This document shows positions 51,565 through 60,729 of a DNA stretch of 64,000 bases, in pieces. Source of the DNA: Streptomyces sp. RB17 (GTDB lineage: Bacteria; Actinomycetota; Actinomycetes; Streptomycetales; Streptomycetaceae). The stretch's first letter is position 1; each line of letters opens with the position of its first letter. The notes under the pieces are model-generated. The model ran no database searches. It worked only from the letters and a program-made list of their open reading frames with translations, and was not told the origin of the DNA. Position numbers and translations under genes: made by a program. Where the stretch lies: positions 186,001 through 250,000 of the forward strand of contig NZ_WEGL01000003.1 in the NCBI RefSeq assembly GCF_009604455.1. Direction: 5' to 3'.

Positions 51565-52558
51565 CGAGGCACTCCCTCCAGAAGTGGCAGGCGCTGCCGC
51601 GGGTACCGGAGACCTCGTACAGCGGGGGTTCGTCGGTGCGGCAGACGTCCCTGGCCATGGGGCAGCGGGGGTGGAAGGAGCAGCCCGGCGGGATGTGCAC
51701 CAGGTTCGGCGGCAGGCCCTTGATGGCGTACAGCTGCTGTCCCTTCTGGTCCAGGCGCGGGATGGAGTCCAGCAGGCCGCGGGTGTAGGGGTGGGCGGGC
51801 GCCTTGTAGATGTCGCGTACGGGCGCGGACTCGACGATCTTCCCGGCGTACATGACCGCGATCCGGTCGGCGACGTCCGCGACGACCCCCAGGTCATGGG
51901 TGATGAGAATGAGCCCCATGTGGTACTCGCGCTGCAACTCCGCGAGCAGTTCCATGACCTGGGCCTGCACGGTGACGTCGAGGGCGGTGGTGGGCTCGTC
52001 GGCGATGATCAGCGCGGGTTCCAGGGCCAGCGCCATGGCGATCATGATGCGCTGGCGCATACCGCCGGAGAACTGGTGGGGGTAGTCGCGCACGCGCTGG
52101 GCGGCGCCCGGGATGCGCACCCGCTCCATCAGCTCGACGGCCCTGCCGCGCGCGTGCTTCCTCGACATCCCGCGGTGCACGACGAACATCTCGCCGAGCT
52201 GGTCCCCCACGGAGAGCACCGGGTTCAGCGCCGACAGGGCGTCCTGGAAGATCATCGCCATGCCGGCGCCCCTGATCTTGCGCCGCTCCTCCTCTTTGAG
52301 CTTCAGCAGATCCTTCCCTTGGAAGAGGATCTGTCCGCCGGTGATCCTGCCTGGCGGCATGTCGAGGATCCCCATCACGGCCTGCGCGGTCACGGACTTG
52401 CCCGACCCCGACTCGCCGAGCACGGCCAGGGTCTCCCCCGCGTCCACCTCGTAACTCACCCCGTTGACGGCATGCGCGACCCCGTCCCGGGTCCGGAACT
52501 CCACGCACAGATCCCGCACTTCGAGCAGCACGCCACCCTCACCTCGCACGACCGTCAC
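51539..52558 (-). CDS. Oligopeptide ABC transporter ATPase, OppD type
   Basis: Product of 339 aa from GTG at 52558. The start overlaps the TGA of a duplicated permease fragment (GTGA). Walker [10 protein letters not shown] lies near residue 48, Q-loop [12 protein letters not shown] near 99, signature FSGGMRQRI near 160, Walker [13 protein letters not shown] near 180 and H-loop THDLGVVAD near 213. The C-terminal oligopeptide domain has [14 protein letters not shown]. It pairs with the OppF-type ATPase. Its link with the permease gene has been broken by a 190-base tandem duplication just upstream. Confidence 0.94.
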   Translation of the reverse strand: MTVVRGEGGVLLEVRDLCVEFRTRDGVAHAVNGVSYEVDAGETLAVLGESGSGKSVTAQAVMGILDMPPGRITGGQILFQGKDLLKLKEEERRKIRGAGMAMIFQDALSALNPVLSVGDQLGEMFVVHRGMSRKHARGRAVELMERVRIPGAAQRVRDYPHQFSGGMRQRIMIAMALALEPALIIADEPTTALDVTVQAQVMELLAELQREYHMGLILITHDLGVVADVADRIAVMYAGKIVESAPVRDIYKAPAHPYTRGLLDSIPRLDQKGQQLYAIKGLPPNLVHIPPGCSFHPRCPMARDVCRTDEPPLYEVSGTRGSACHFWRECLDDRGNPDD

Positions 52559-52624
52559 CTCAACTTCGGATCGAGGGCGTCGCGGACCGCGTCGCCGAGC
52601 ATGATGAAGGCGAGCACCGTGAGG
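52551..52624. repeat. 74-bp exact direct repeat, copy 1
   Basis: Identical to 52741-52814. It carries the end of the OppC-type gene (codons for [18 protein letters not shown]) and its TGA. It lies directly before the OppD-type start. Confidence 0.95.
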
Positions 52625-52737
52625 ACGGCCAGAGCGCCCGAACGCCACAGCAAGGCGCCCCACCCGCCGCCGGACCACCCGAACATCCCGCCACCCGACC
52701 CGAACCCCGCAGCCACAACCCACACCTCCGACCACAC
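52555..52737 (-). pseudogene. Duplicated 3' fragment of OppC-type permease gene
   Basis: A 60-codon frame ends with [21 protein letters not shown] exactly like the real permease, and the preceding GALLWRSGALAV also resembles it (HALLWPSGALAL). Its first 25 residues (Gly/Trp-rich) are unrelated. It has no good ribosome site. It is a scar of tandem duplication, but it keeps the stop-start overlap with the ATPase gene. Confidence 0.85.
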
Positions 52738-52740
52738 GCC

Positions 52741-52814
52741 ACCGTCACCTCAACTTCGGATCGAGGGCGTCGCGGACCGCGTCGCCGAGCATGATGAAGG
52801 CGAGCACCGTGAGG
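52741..52814. repeat. 74-bp exact direct repeat, copy 2
   Basis: The original 3' end of the OppC-type permease gene, identical to 52551-52624 at an offset of 190 bases. Similarity continues with gaps for about 25 more bases. Confidence 0.95.
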
Positions 52815-53725
52815 GCCAGGGCGCCCGAGGGCCACAGGAGGGCGTGGGGGGCGTTGCGGATGTAGGGGGAGGCGGCGGAGATGTCGATGCCCCAGGAGAC
52901 GCTGGGCGGCTTCAGCCCCACGCCGAGGTACGACAGGGTCGCCTCCAGCGCGATGTAGGTGCCCAGCGCGATGGTCGCCACCACGATCACCGGGGCCACG
53001 GCGTTCGGGGTGATGTGGCGCAGCAGGATGCGGGAGTCGGAGGCGCCGAGGGCGCGGGCGGCCTGGACGTAGTCGTTCTGCTTGGCGGTGATGACCGAGC
53101 CGCGGGCGATGCGGCCGATCTGCGGCCAGCCGAGCAGCACCATGAAGCCGATCACCGGCCAGACCGTGTTGCTGGTGACCACCGACAGCAGGACCAGACC
53201 GCCGAGGACCACCGGGATGGCGAAGAAGATGTCGGTGATCCGGGACAGGAACGAGTCCCAGACGCCGCCGAAGTACCCCGCCAGGGCCCCCAGGACCGAC
53301 CCGAGGACGGCCACTCCGAGCGTCGCCAGCACGCCCACCGTGACGGAGGTACGGGCGCCGTACACGGTACGCGTGTAGACGTTGCAGCCCTGGCCGTCGT
53401 ACCCGAAGGGCGCGCCAGGGCCCGGGCCGTCCTGGGCCTTGGCGAGGTCGCACTTCAGGGGGCTGCCGGAGGCGATCGCCGAGGGCCAGACGGAGATGAA
53501 GACGAGGAAGAGGATCACCACGGCGGAGATCAGGAAGACCGGGTTGCGGCGCAGGTCCCGCCAGGCGTCGGACCAGAGAGAGCGCGGCCTGCCCGCCGGG
53601 CCCGTGCCCTCCGGGCCGCCGGGCGTGCGCTCCAGGGTGGCCGCCTCGCTCGCACCCAGGTCCATCGCGCCCCCCATGCCGGTCCCGGCGATCGCGCCCT
53701 CGGGCTCGTACGGCTGTTCAGGCAT
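52745..53725 (-). CDS. Oligopeptide ABC transporter permease, OppC type
   Basis: Product of 326 aa from ATG at 53725, overlapping the OppB-type gene by eight bases. An N-terminal cytoplasmic part of about 55 residues leads to a first span (NPVFLISAVVILFLVFISVW), a loop outside, then five more spans. The EAA-type coupling motif ARALGASDSRILLRHITPN lies near residue 220. It ends DALDPKLR like other OppC/DppC proteins. It forms the channel with the OppB-type subunit. Its last 25 codons are duplicated downstream. Confidence 0.94.
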   Translation of the reverse strand: MPEQPYEPEGAIAGTGMGGAMDLGASEAATLERTPGGPEGTGPAGRPRSLWSDAWRDLRRNPVFLISAVVILFLVFISVWPSAIASGSPLKCDLAKAQDGPGPGAPFGYDGQGCNVYTRTVYGARTSVTVGVLATLGVAVLGSVLGALAGYFGGVWDSFLSRITDIFFAIPVVLGGLVLLSVVTSNTVWPVIGFMVLLGWPQIGRIARGSVITAKQNDYVQAARALGASDSRILLRHITPNAVAPVIVVATIALGTYIALEATLSYLGVGLKPPSVSWGIDISAASPYIRNAPHALLWPSGALALTVLAFIMLGDAVRDALDPKLR

Positions 53726-54638
53726 AGCGGATCCTCGGGTCGAGTACGGCGTACAGGAGGTCGACGAGGAGGTTGGCGACGAGGAAGACCAGGACGAGGA
53801 CCGTCACGAAGCCGACGACCGTCTGGGTGTTCTGGCGCACGATGCCCTGGTAGAGCTGGAAGCCGACGCCGTGGATGTTGAAGATCCGCTCGGTGACGAT
53901 CGCGCCCCCCATCAGCGCACCGATGTCGGCACCGATGAAGGTGACCACGGGGATCAGCGAGTTGCGCAGCAGATGACGGATGACGACCCGGCGTCGGGGC
54001 AGGCCCTTGGCGATGGCCGTACGGACGTAGTCGGCCCGCTTGTTCTCCGCGATGGAGGTGCGGGTCAGCCGGGTGACGTAGGCGAGGGAGACGGACGCGA
54101 GGACCAGGCCGGGCACGATCAGCTCGTCGTAGCTGCCGTAGCGCACGGACGGGCTGATCCACTGCCACTTGATGCCGAGCAGCAGCTGGAGCAGCAGACC
54201 GGTGACGAAGGTGGGCACGGAGATCACCACCAGGGTGGCCACCAGCACCCCGGTGTCGACGGGCCGGCCGCGCCGCATGCCCGTGAGCACGCCCAGCGTC
54301 ACGCCGACGACGATCTCGAAGAGGATGGCGACGATCGTGAGCCGGATGGTGACGGGGAACGCCGTTCCCATCAGCTCGGTGACCTTCTGGCCGTTGAAGG
54401 CGGTGCCGAAGTCGCCGGTGAAGAGATGGCCCATGTAGGTCGCGTACTGCTGCCAGAGCGGCTTGTCCAAGCCGAACTCCCGCTTGAGCTGGGCGGCCGT
54501 CGCCGGATCGCAGGCCCGCTCGCCGCACAGGCCGGCGATGGGGTCGCCCATCACGTTGACCATGAGGAAGATCAGCAGGGTGGACCCGATGAACACGGGG
54601 ATCATCTGGAGCAGCCGCCGCGCCACATAGCGCCCCAT
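53718..54638 (-). CDS. Oligopeptide ABC transporter permease, OppB type
   Basis: Product of 306 aa from ATG at 54638. It begins MGRYVARRLLQMIPVFIG, the usual OppB start with a membrane span at once. It has six spans and the coupling motif TAIAKGLPRRRVVIRHLLRN near residue 210, and ends YAVLDPRIRYA. It lies five bases after the binding-protein stop and overlaps the OppC-type gene. It is the second gene of the minus-strand operon. Confidence 0.94.
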   Translation of the reverse strand: MGRYVARRLLQMIPVFIGSTLLIFLMVNVMGDPIAGLCGERACDPATAAQLKREFGLDKPLWQQYATYMGHLFTGDFGTAFNGQKVTELMGTAFPVTIRLTIVAILFEIVVGVTLGVLTGMRRGRPVDTGVLVATLVVISVPTFVTGLLLQLLLGIKWQWISPSVRYGSYDELIVPGLVLASVSLAYVTRLTRTSIAENKRADYVRTAIAKGLPRRRVVIRHLLRNSLIPVVTFIGADIGALMGGAIVTERIFNIHGVGFQLYQGIVRQNTQTVVGFVTVLVLVFLVANLLVDLLYAVLDPRIRYA

Positions 54639-54643
54639 GCCGC

Positions 54644-56263
54644 TCAGCCCACCTTGATCTCGTTGTAGACCGGCACGCTGAAGGGGTTGAGCGCCACGTT
54701 CGAGAGCCGGGCGGTGTAGCCGGCGCTGCCGTTCTGGTACCAGAGCGGGATGGCCGCCATGTTGTCCCGGACGACCTCCTCGGCCTGCTGGAACAGCCGG
54801 ACGGCCGCGGCCTGCCCGGTCTCGGCGTTGGCCCGGTCGACGAGCCGGTCGAACTGCCTGTTGGACCACTTGCCGTCGTTGGAGGAGGCGCCCGTGTAGT
54901 ACAGCGGCTGCAGGAAGTTCTGGATCAACGGGTAGTCCATCTGCCAGCCGGCCCGGAAGGGGCCGGTCATCTTGTGCTGCCCGATCTGGTTGCGGAAGTC
55001 GGCGAAGGTGCCGACCGGGTTGCCCACGCAGGCCTTGTCGTTGCCGAGGGCGTTGTTGACGGAGTTGCACACGGCGTCCACCCACTGCTTGTGCGAGCCG
55101 GTGTCCGCGTTGTAGGTGATCTTCAGCTGGCCGCCGGGGATCCCGCCGCCCTCCTGGATGAGCTTCTTGGCCTGCGCGGGGTCGTAGTCGCAGGCGTGGC
55201 CGCACAGCCCGGGCTTGTAGCCGCCGGCCGCGCCGAGCACCGGGGAGGTCCAGTCGGTGGCGGGGGTGCGGGTGTTCCGGAAGATGGTCTCGGTGATCTG
55301 CTTGCGGTTGATCGCCATGGACAGGCCGGTGCGGACCTTCCGTGCCCCGGGGGTGTTCCACTTCGGGGCGTAGTACGGGAAGGCGAGGGTCTGCAGGATG
55401 CCGGCCGGGGTGTTGATGTAGCGGCCGTTCAGGTCGGTCTCGACGTTCTTGAGCTGGGTGGAGGGCACGTCGTCGACCAGATCGAGGTTGCCGGCCAGGA
55501 CATCGGTGTAGGCGGTGTTGTTGTCGGTGTACACCAGCAGGGTCACCCCGGCGTTCCGGGCCTTGTCGGGGCCGGGGTAGCCGTCCCACTTCCTCAGGTT
55601 CATCGCCGAGCCCCTGGCATACGACTCGATCCGGTAGGGACCGTTGCCGACCGGCTTCTTCAGCCAGGCCGCGTGGTCGGTGAAGAAGGTGCGGGGCAGC
55701 GGGGCGAAGGCCGCGTAGCCGAGGGTGTCGGGGAAGCTGGAGAACTTCTGGTTGAGCCGGACGGTGAAGGTCAGCGGGCCGGTGACCTCGAGTCCGGACA
55801 GGGTGTCGGCGGTCTGGGCGCCGGTGTCGGGGTGGACCTTGTCGTACCCGTCGATGTAGGCGAAGAAGTAGGCGTCCTTCTGGTTGTTCTTCAGGCTCGC
55901 CCCGTAGTTCCAGGCGTCCACGAAGGAGCGGGCGGTCACCTTCTCGCCGTCGGAGAAGGTCCAGCCGTCCTTCAGCTTGATCGTGTAGTTCTGCGAGTCC
56001 CTGGTGTCGATGGACGCGGCGAGCCAGTTCTGCGCCTTGCCGGTCCTCGGGTCGTACTTCTTCAGCCCCCGGAAGATCATGTCGAGGACCTTGCCGCCCT
56101 GCACCTCGTTGGTGTTGGCGGGCTCCAGCGGGTTCTGCGGGTCGCCCCAGGAGGAGGTCAGCACCCCGGCACCGCCGAAGCCGCCGGCGTCCCCGCACGC
56201 GGTGGCCAGCAGCCCGGCGGCGATCACACAGGCGGCCCATCGGGCGTGCGTGACACCCCGCAT
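54644..56263 (-). CDS. Oligopeptide-binding lipoprotein, OppA type
   Basis: Product of 539 aa from ATG at 56263 (GGAGGAGG upstream). The signal peptide ends in the lipobox ATAC (Cys near residue 23), so the mature protein is lipid-anchored outside. It is an SBP family 5 protein: LKDGWTFSDGEKVTARSFVDAW near 100 is the family signature. Extra Cys residues (GLCGHACDYD near 365, DAVCNSV and KACVGN near 410) may form disulfides. It delivers peptides to the OppB/OppC pair. It is the first gene of the operon and divergent from bldKA. Confidence 0.94.
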   Translation of the reverse strand: MRGVTHARWAACVIAAGLLATACGDAGGFGGAGVLTSSWGDPQNPLEPANTNEVQGGKVLDMIFRGLKKYDPRTGKAQNWLAASIDTRDSQNYTIKLKDGWTFSDGEKVTARSFVDAWNYGASLKNNQKDAYFFAYIDGYDKVHPDTGAQTADTLSGLEVTGPLTFTVRLNQKFSSFPDTLGYAAFAPLPRTFFTDHAAWLKKPVGNGPYRIESYARGSAMNLRKWDGYPGPDKARNAGVTLLVYTDNNTAYTDVLAGNLDLVDDVPSTQLKNVETDLNGRYINTPAGILQTLAFPYYAPKWNTPGARKVRTGLSMAINRKQITETIFRNTRTPATDWTSPVLGAAGGYKPGLCGHACDYDPAQAKKLIQEGGGIPGGQLKITYNADTGSHKQWVDAVCNSVNNALGNDKACVGNPVGTFADFRNQIGQHKMTGPFRAGWQMDYPLIQNFLQPLYYTGASSNDGKWSNRQFDRLVDRANAETGQAAAVRLFQQAEEVVRDNMAAIPLWYQNGSAGYTARLSNVALNPFSVPVYNEIKVG

Positions 56264-56734
56264 GGCTGCCTCCTCCGCGAGTGCAGGTCCGATACCGGCC
56301 AATATCGGTTCATACGATCACATGCCGCACGCCCATCGTCGGATTGAGGGGGCCGTTGGCGGGACACGTCAGCCGAATGCGGGCAGCCGCCGGGAACGAG
56401 CGGACGATCTTGCGAGGGAACGCAATAGATCTTCGGACAACGATGCGGAAACGTTGGATTGTGACGCGTCGATGTACGCATTTCGACACACCACCGTCCG
56501 CATATCGAACTCATTGCCTGAATAGTCCAATTAGTCCGATGTGAAGCACGGATTGATCACGGCACGCTACCCGCGTAGCTACGGAATGCCCAAGTACGAG
56601 TAAAGAAAGTAAAGACGCAACCAAGGCGGGCGAGAATTTATTGACCCTGCATGAATTGCGTTGAAAAAGTCCGGCGTAGCCCGTAGGGGAGCGCCCTGCG
56701 GAGTCATCAGACCCTCCCTTGGGCCAGGAGCACC
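56264..56734. other. 471-base divergent control region between opp and bldK operons
   Basis: The region is unusually A/T-rich for this genome, above all at 56430-56670. A TTGACC at 56640-56645 and A/T-rich following sequence may belong to the bldK promoter, leaving a leader of 50 or more bases. No protein-coding frame with a ribosome site was seen. A match to the AdpA consensus lies at 56292-56301. Confidence 0.5.
56292..56301 (-). promoter_or_regulatory. Candidate AdpA-binding site upstream of OppA-type gene
   Basis: The minus strand reads TGGCCGGTAT, which fits TGGCSNGWWY at every position. It lies 29-38 bases before the OppA-type start. AdpA is the developmental master regulator of Streptomyces. 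A single ten-base match is weak evidence. Confidence 0.3.
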
Positions 56735-57763
56735 ATGACCCCCCCAACTCCATCCCCGGCTGCCCCGCTTGAGGTGACCGACGAGACCGTGGCGAAGTCG
56801 ACCACTTCCAGCGGTCCGAAGGGCAGCGAGAGCCGCTCTCCGGGGCGGCTCGCCTGGAAGCGCTTCAAGCGCGACAAGACGGGTGTTATATCCGCGTATG
56901 TCGTGATCTTCTTCTTCGTGATCGCGATCGCGGCGCCGCTGATAGCCAAGCTGTACGGCAAGAACCCGTACACGACGTACGCGAGCCAGGACCCGAGCCT
57001 GCTCGACGCGTTCGCGTACCCGGCGGGCCCGAACGGCGGCATGAGCTCCCAGTTCTGGTTCGGCATCGAGCCCCAGCTCGGCCGGGACGTCTTCACCTTC
57101 CTGCTGTACGGCATCCGGACCTCCCTGGGCATCGCCGTGGCCGCCACGACCCTCACCGTGGTCATCGGTGTCGTGGTCGGTATCACCGCGGGCTACCTGG
57201 GCGGCAAGACCGACTACCTCGTCGGCCGGGTCATCGACATCCTGCTGTCGTTCCCCTCCACCCTGTTCTTCATCGCGTTCATGCCGGTCGTCTACGGGAT
57301 CTTCGTCGCCCCCGACGACAACATCCCGACCTGGCTGCGCGCCACCGCGCTGATCGTGGTGCTGACCACGTTTGGCTGGGCCACCATCGCGCGTCTGCTG
57401 CGTGGTCAGGTCCTGGCCCTGCGAGAGCGCGAGTTCGTCGAGGCGGCCAAGATCACGGGCGCGTCCCCGATGCGCATCGTGTTCAAGGAGCTGCTGCCGA
57501 ACCTGTGGACGCCGATCATCATCCAGTCCACCCTGCTGCTCCCGACCCTCGTGACCACCGAGGCCGGGCTCTCCTTCCTCGGCGTCGGCATGATCGACCC
57601 GACCCCGGACTGGGGCGTCATGATCGCCCGAGGCGCCCAGTTCTACTCCGAGGACATCACCTTCATGCTCTTCCCGGGCATCGCCATGGTGATCTTCGTC
57701 GTCGCCTTCAACCTGCTCGGCGACTCGGTACGCGACGCGCTCGACCCCAAGTCCAAGCGGTAG
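56735..57763 (+). CDS. bldKA: BldKA-type oligopeptide ABC permease (DppC-like)
   Basis: Product of 342 aa from ATG at 56735. A 50-residue cytoplasmic N-terminus ends in a basic WKRFKRDKTG, then six spans follow. The coupling motif AAKITGASPMRIVFKELLPN lies near residue 245, and the protein ends DALDPKSKR. It is the first gene of a five-gene operon in the order permease, lipoprotein, permease, ATPase, ATPase. This is the order of bldKA-E in Streptomyces coelicolor, where the transporter imports an extracellular signal needed for aerial growth. The symbol rests on this order and on the neighbouring second opp operon. Confidence 0.92.
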   Translation: MTPPTPSPAAPLEVTDETVAKSTTSSGPKGSESRSPGRLAWKRFKRDKTGVISAYVVIFFFVIAIAAPLIAKLYGKNPYTTYASQDPSLLDAFAYPAGPNGGMSSQFWFGIEPQLGRDVFTFLLYGIRTSLGIAVAATTLTVVIGVVVGITAGYLGGKTDYLVGRVIDILLSFPSTLFFIAFMPVVYGIFVAPDDNIPTWLRATALIVVLTTFGWATIARLLRGQVLALREREFVEAAKITGASPMRIVFKELLPNLWTPIIIQSTLLLPTLVTTEAGLSFLGVGMIDPTPDWGVMIARGAQFYSEDITFMLFPGIAMVIFVVAFNLLGDSVRDALDPKSKR

Positions 57764-57842
57764 CACCCCCTTCCACCGGCCCGGCTCGATGACGTCCGGC
57801 TGGCTCCGACCGTTCGAATCGACCTCTCTAGGCAGGCTCAGC

Positions 57843-59600
57843 ATGTCCTTTTCTCGTAGAAACTTCCTGATCGCCACCGGTGTGGCCGCGGCCTCCACGA
57901 CCGTGCTGAGCGCCTGCAGCAGCGGTAGCAAGAAGTCGACCGACAACAGCATCCCGTCGGTCGCCAAGGCCAAGACCATGAACATCCCGGTCGGCACCAA
58001 GGCGGACTCCACCGGTCCGGCCCCCGAGGTTCCGGGCGCGGTCAAGGGCGGGACGATCTACGGCCTCGACCAGTTCGACATGGACCACCTGGACCCGGCC
58101 CAGATCTACGTCGCGACCGAGGGCGCCATCACCCGCCCGATCCTGCGTGGCCTGACCGGCTACAAGGTCGACGACAAGGGCGGCTGCACGCTCGTCGGTG
58201 ACGTCGCCACGGACGCCGGCACCATGAAGAACGGCGGCAAGACCTGGTCGTTCACGATCAAGGACGGCATCAAGTGGGAGGACGGTTCCGACCTCTCCAT
58301 GGACGACGTCCGCCACACGTTCGAGCGCCTCTTCGCCTCCTTCGTCACCGAGGGTCCGCGCTACGTCCAGCAGTGGCTGGTCGGCGGCGACAAGTACAAG
58401 GGCCCGTACGACGGCAAGAAGCTTGCCTCGATCGAGATCTCCGGCAAGACGATCACCTTCCACCTCACCGAGCCGCGCTCCGACTTCAACTACACGCTCG
58501 CCATGCCGGGCTACGGTCTTGTGAACAAGAAGCAGGACACCAAGGAGAAGTACGACAAGCACCCCTTCGCGCTCGGCCCGTACAAGATCGGCAGCCGTGA
58601 CATCGGCAAGTCGCTGACCTACGTGCGCAACGAGCACTGGGACCCGAAGACGGACTCCATCCGCAACGCCTACCCGGACCAGTACGTCTTCTCCTTCGGC
58701 TTCGAGCTGGTCGCCTCCACCGACCGCTACGTCGCGGACAAGGGCAACGACCAGTACGCCGTGTCGGTGTTCAACGAGGTCGCCCCCGAGCGCATGGCCC
58801 AGGTCATGACGAACGCCACGCTCAAGCAGCGCGTCCTCACGCAGGTCGACACGGTCACCTACTACTGGCCGATCAACACGACCCGCATCAAGGACGTCAA
58901 GGTCCGTCAGGCGATCAACTACGCCTGGCCGCACCAGCAGATCCAGACCATCAACGGCGGCCCGGCCTCCAGTGTGATCGCCAGCACCATCATGAGCCCG
59001 GTCACCCCCGGCTACGAGAAGTTCGACCTGTACGAGGCGACCACGAAGCCCGGTGGCGACCCGGCCAAGGCGAAGGCCCTGCTGAAGGAGGCCGGCAAGG
59101 TCGGCCAGAAGCTGGTCATCGCGTACCAGCAGTCCGACACCTCGGTGAAGATGGCCGTCGCCATCAAGAACGCGCTGGAGGCGGCCGGCTTCCAGGTCGT
59201 CAACAAGCAGGTCGACAAGTCGACCTTCTACACCCAGATCGGCAAGATCGACAACGGCTACGACCTGTTCGCGGCCGGCTGGAGCCCGGACTGGCCGAAC
59301 GGCTACTCGGTCTTCTACCCCTGCTGGAGCGGCAAGAACATCGGCGACGGCCGCAGCAACTACGCCCAGCTGAACGACCCGAGCGTCAACAAGGCGATCG
59401 ACGCCGCAGCCGCGCTCACGGACGTCAGCGCGGCCAACAAGGCCTGGGGCAACGTCGACCGCCAGATCATGGAGCTGGCGGCCTGCGTGCCGGACTACAA
59501 CAAGATCCGCAACTGGATGCACGGCTCCAAGGTCGGCAACGTCGTGTACGACGCCGGCAACACCTGCGTCGCGCTCTGCAAGCTGTACGTGAAGAAGTAA
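57843..59600 (+). CDS. bldKB: BldKB-type oligopeptide-binding lipoprotein
   Basis: Product of 585 aa from ATG at 57843. The signal peptide starts MSFSRRNFLIATG, with a twin-arginine SRRNFL motif, and ends in the lipobox LSAC (Cys near 24). It may therefore be a Tat-exported lipoprotein. It is an SBP family 5 protein: IKDGIKWEDGSDLSMDDVRHTF is visible near residue 155. In the bldK operon this is the peptide-binding subunit whose loss blocks aerial mycelium. A GC-rich hairpin follows its stop, which could raise its level relative to later genes. Confidence 0.93.
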   Translation: MSFSRRNFLIATGVAAASTTVLSACSSGSKKSTDNSIPSVAKAKTMNIPVGTKADSTGPAPEVPGAVKGGTIYGLDQFDMDHLDPAQIYVATEGAITRPILRGLTGYKVDDKGGCTLVGDVATDAGTMKNGGKTWSFTIKDGIKWEDGSDLSMDDVRHTFERLFASFVTEGPRYVQQWLVGGDKYKGPYDGKKLASIEISGKTITFHLTEPRSDFNYTLAMPGYGLVNKKQDTKEKYDKHPFALGPYKIGSRDIGKSLTYVRNEHWDPKTDSIRNAYPDQYVFSFGFELVASTDRYVADKGNDQYAVSVFNEVAPERMAQVMTNATLKQRVLTQVDTVTYYWPINTTRIKDVKVRQAINYAWPHQQIQTINGGPASSVIASTIMSPVTPGYEKFDLYEATTKPGGDPAKAKALLKEAGKVGQKLVIAYQQSDTSVKMAVAIKNALEAAGFQVVNKQVDKSTFYTQIGKIDNGYDLFAAGWSPDWPNGYSVFYPCWSGKNIGDGRSNYAQLNDPSVNKAIDAAAALTDVSAANKAWGNVDRQIMELAACVPDYNKIRNWMHGSKVGNVVYDAGNTCVALCKLYVKK

Positions 59601-59618
59601 GCGCGTAACGACCCTCCG

Positions 59619-59643
59619 GGGGCGGCCACGACCTGGCCGCCCC
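59619..59643 (+). terminator. Intercistronic hairpin between bldKB and bldKC
   Basis: GGGGCGGCCA (59619-59628) pairs perfectly with 59634-59643 around a 5-base loop, 19 bases after the bldKB stop. With no U tract it may be a partial terminator or an mRNA-end stabiliser giving excess binding protein. Confidence 0.6.
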
Positions 59644-59698
59644 CTCCGGCCCACCCCCCTATCCCGGCGACGGCGCCCCGTCCGGAAAGTCACGCCCC

Positions 59699-60679
59699 AT
59701 GCTCCGCTTCCTTGTCCGCCGAGTTCTCGGCGCCCTGGTCATCCTGTTGATCATCAGCGCCGTCACTTTCTGGCTCTTCTACGCCATCCCGCGTGACCCC
59801 GCCATGATGTCGTGCGGCAGGAACTGCACGCCCGACATGCTCAAGCAGGTCCGGCACAACCTGGGCATCGACCATCCGGTCCCGGTCCAGTACTGGTACT
59901 GGCTCAAGGGCATCTTCGTCGGACGCAGCTACGGCGACTTCGGCAACTGCAACGCCCCCTGCCTCGGCTACTCGTTCGCCAACCGGCAGCCGATCCTGGG
60001 CACGATCATGAACCGGCTCCCGCTGACCCTCTCGCTCGCTTTCGGCTCGGCCGTGGTCTTCCTCGTCCTCGGTGTCGGCACCGGCATGATCGCCGCGGTC
60101 AAGCAGGGCAAGTGGCAGGACAAGCTGGCCAGTTCGGGCTCGCTGATCGCCTCCTCGCTGCAGATCTACTTCGTCGGCTACATCGCGATGTACTTCTTCG
60201 TCGCCAAGCTCGGCATCCTGGACAACCCGTCGTACACCCCCATCACCGACAACCCCGTCCAGTGGGCCTCCGGGCTGCTCCTGCCCTGGCTGGTGCTGGC
60301 GATCATCTTCACCGCCAACTACACCCGTATGTCCCGCTCCCAGCTGGTCGAGACGCTCAACGAGGACTACGTCCGCACGGCCCGGGCCAAGGGACTGTCC
60401 CGCCGCACCGTCTTCTTCCGGTTCGCCTGGCGCGGTGCGATGGGACCCATCGTCACCATCTTCGGCATCGACCTCGCCACGCTCATCGGCGGCGCGATCA
60501 TCACCGAGCAGGTCTTCAGCCTCCAGGGCGTCGGCCGGCTCGCGCTGGACGCCGTCAGCAAGAGCGACCTGCCGATGGTGCTGGGCGTGACCGTGCTGTC
60601 CGCCGGTGCGATCGTGATCTTCAACATCATCGTGGACGCCGTCTACGCCCTCATCGACCCGCGGATCCGGCTCGCCTGA
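59699..60679 (+). CDS. bldKC: BldKC-type oligopeptide ABC permease (DppB-like)
   Basis: Product of 326 aa from ATG at 59699. It starts MLRFLVRRVLGALVILLI with an immediate membrane span, as in OppB/DppB, and has six spans. The coupling motif TARAKGLSRRTVFFRFAWRG lies near residue 230, and it ends YALIDPRIRLA. The external loop has paired Cys (MSCGRNC near residue 38 and NCNAPC near 83) that may be disulfide-bonded. It partners the DppC-like subunit BldKA. Confidence 0.93.
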   Translation: MLRFLVRRVLGALVILLIISAVTFWLFYAIPRDPAMMSCGRNCTPDMLKQVRHNLGIDHPVPVQYWYWLKGIFVGRSYGDFGNCNAPCLGYSFANRQPILGTIMNRLPLTLSLAFGSAVVFLVLGVGTGMIAAVKQGKWQDKLASSGSLIASSLQIYFVGYIAMYFFVAKLGILDNPSYTPITDNPVQWASGLLLPWLVLAIIFTANYTRMSRSQLVETLNEDYVRTARAKGLSRRTVFFRFAWRGAMGPIVTIFGIDLATLIGGAIITEQVFSLQGVGRLALDAVSKSDLPMVLGVTVLSAGAIVIFNIIVDAVYALIDPRIRLA

Positions 60680-60729
60680 CCTCCGCCCCATCCCCGACCC
60701 CTCGCATCACCCCCCTCAGGAGCGTCCCC

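Noticed and set aside
52555..52737. Separate small membrane protein before the OppD-type gene
   Set aside because: Its second half is an exact copy of the permease end, so it is a duplication scar rather than an independent gene.
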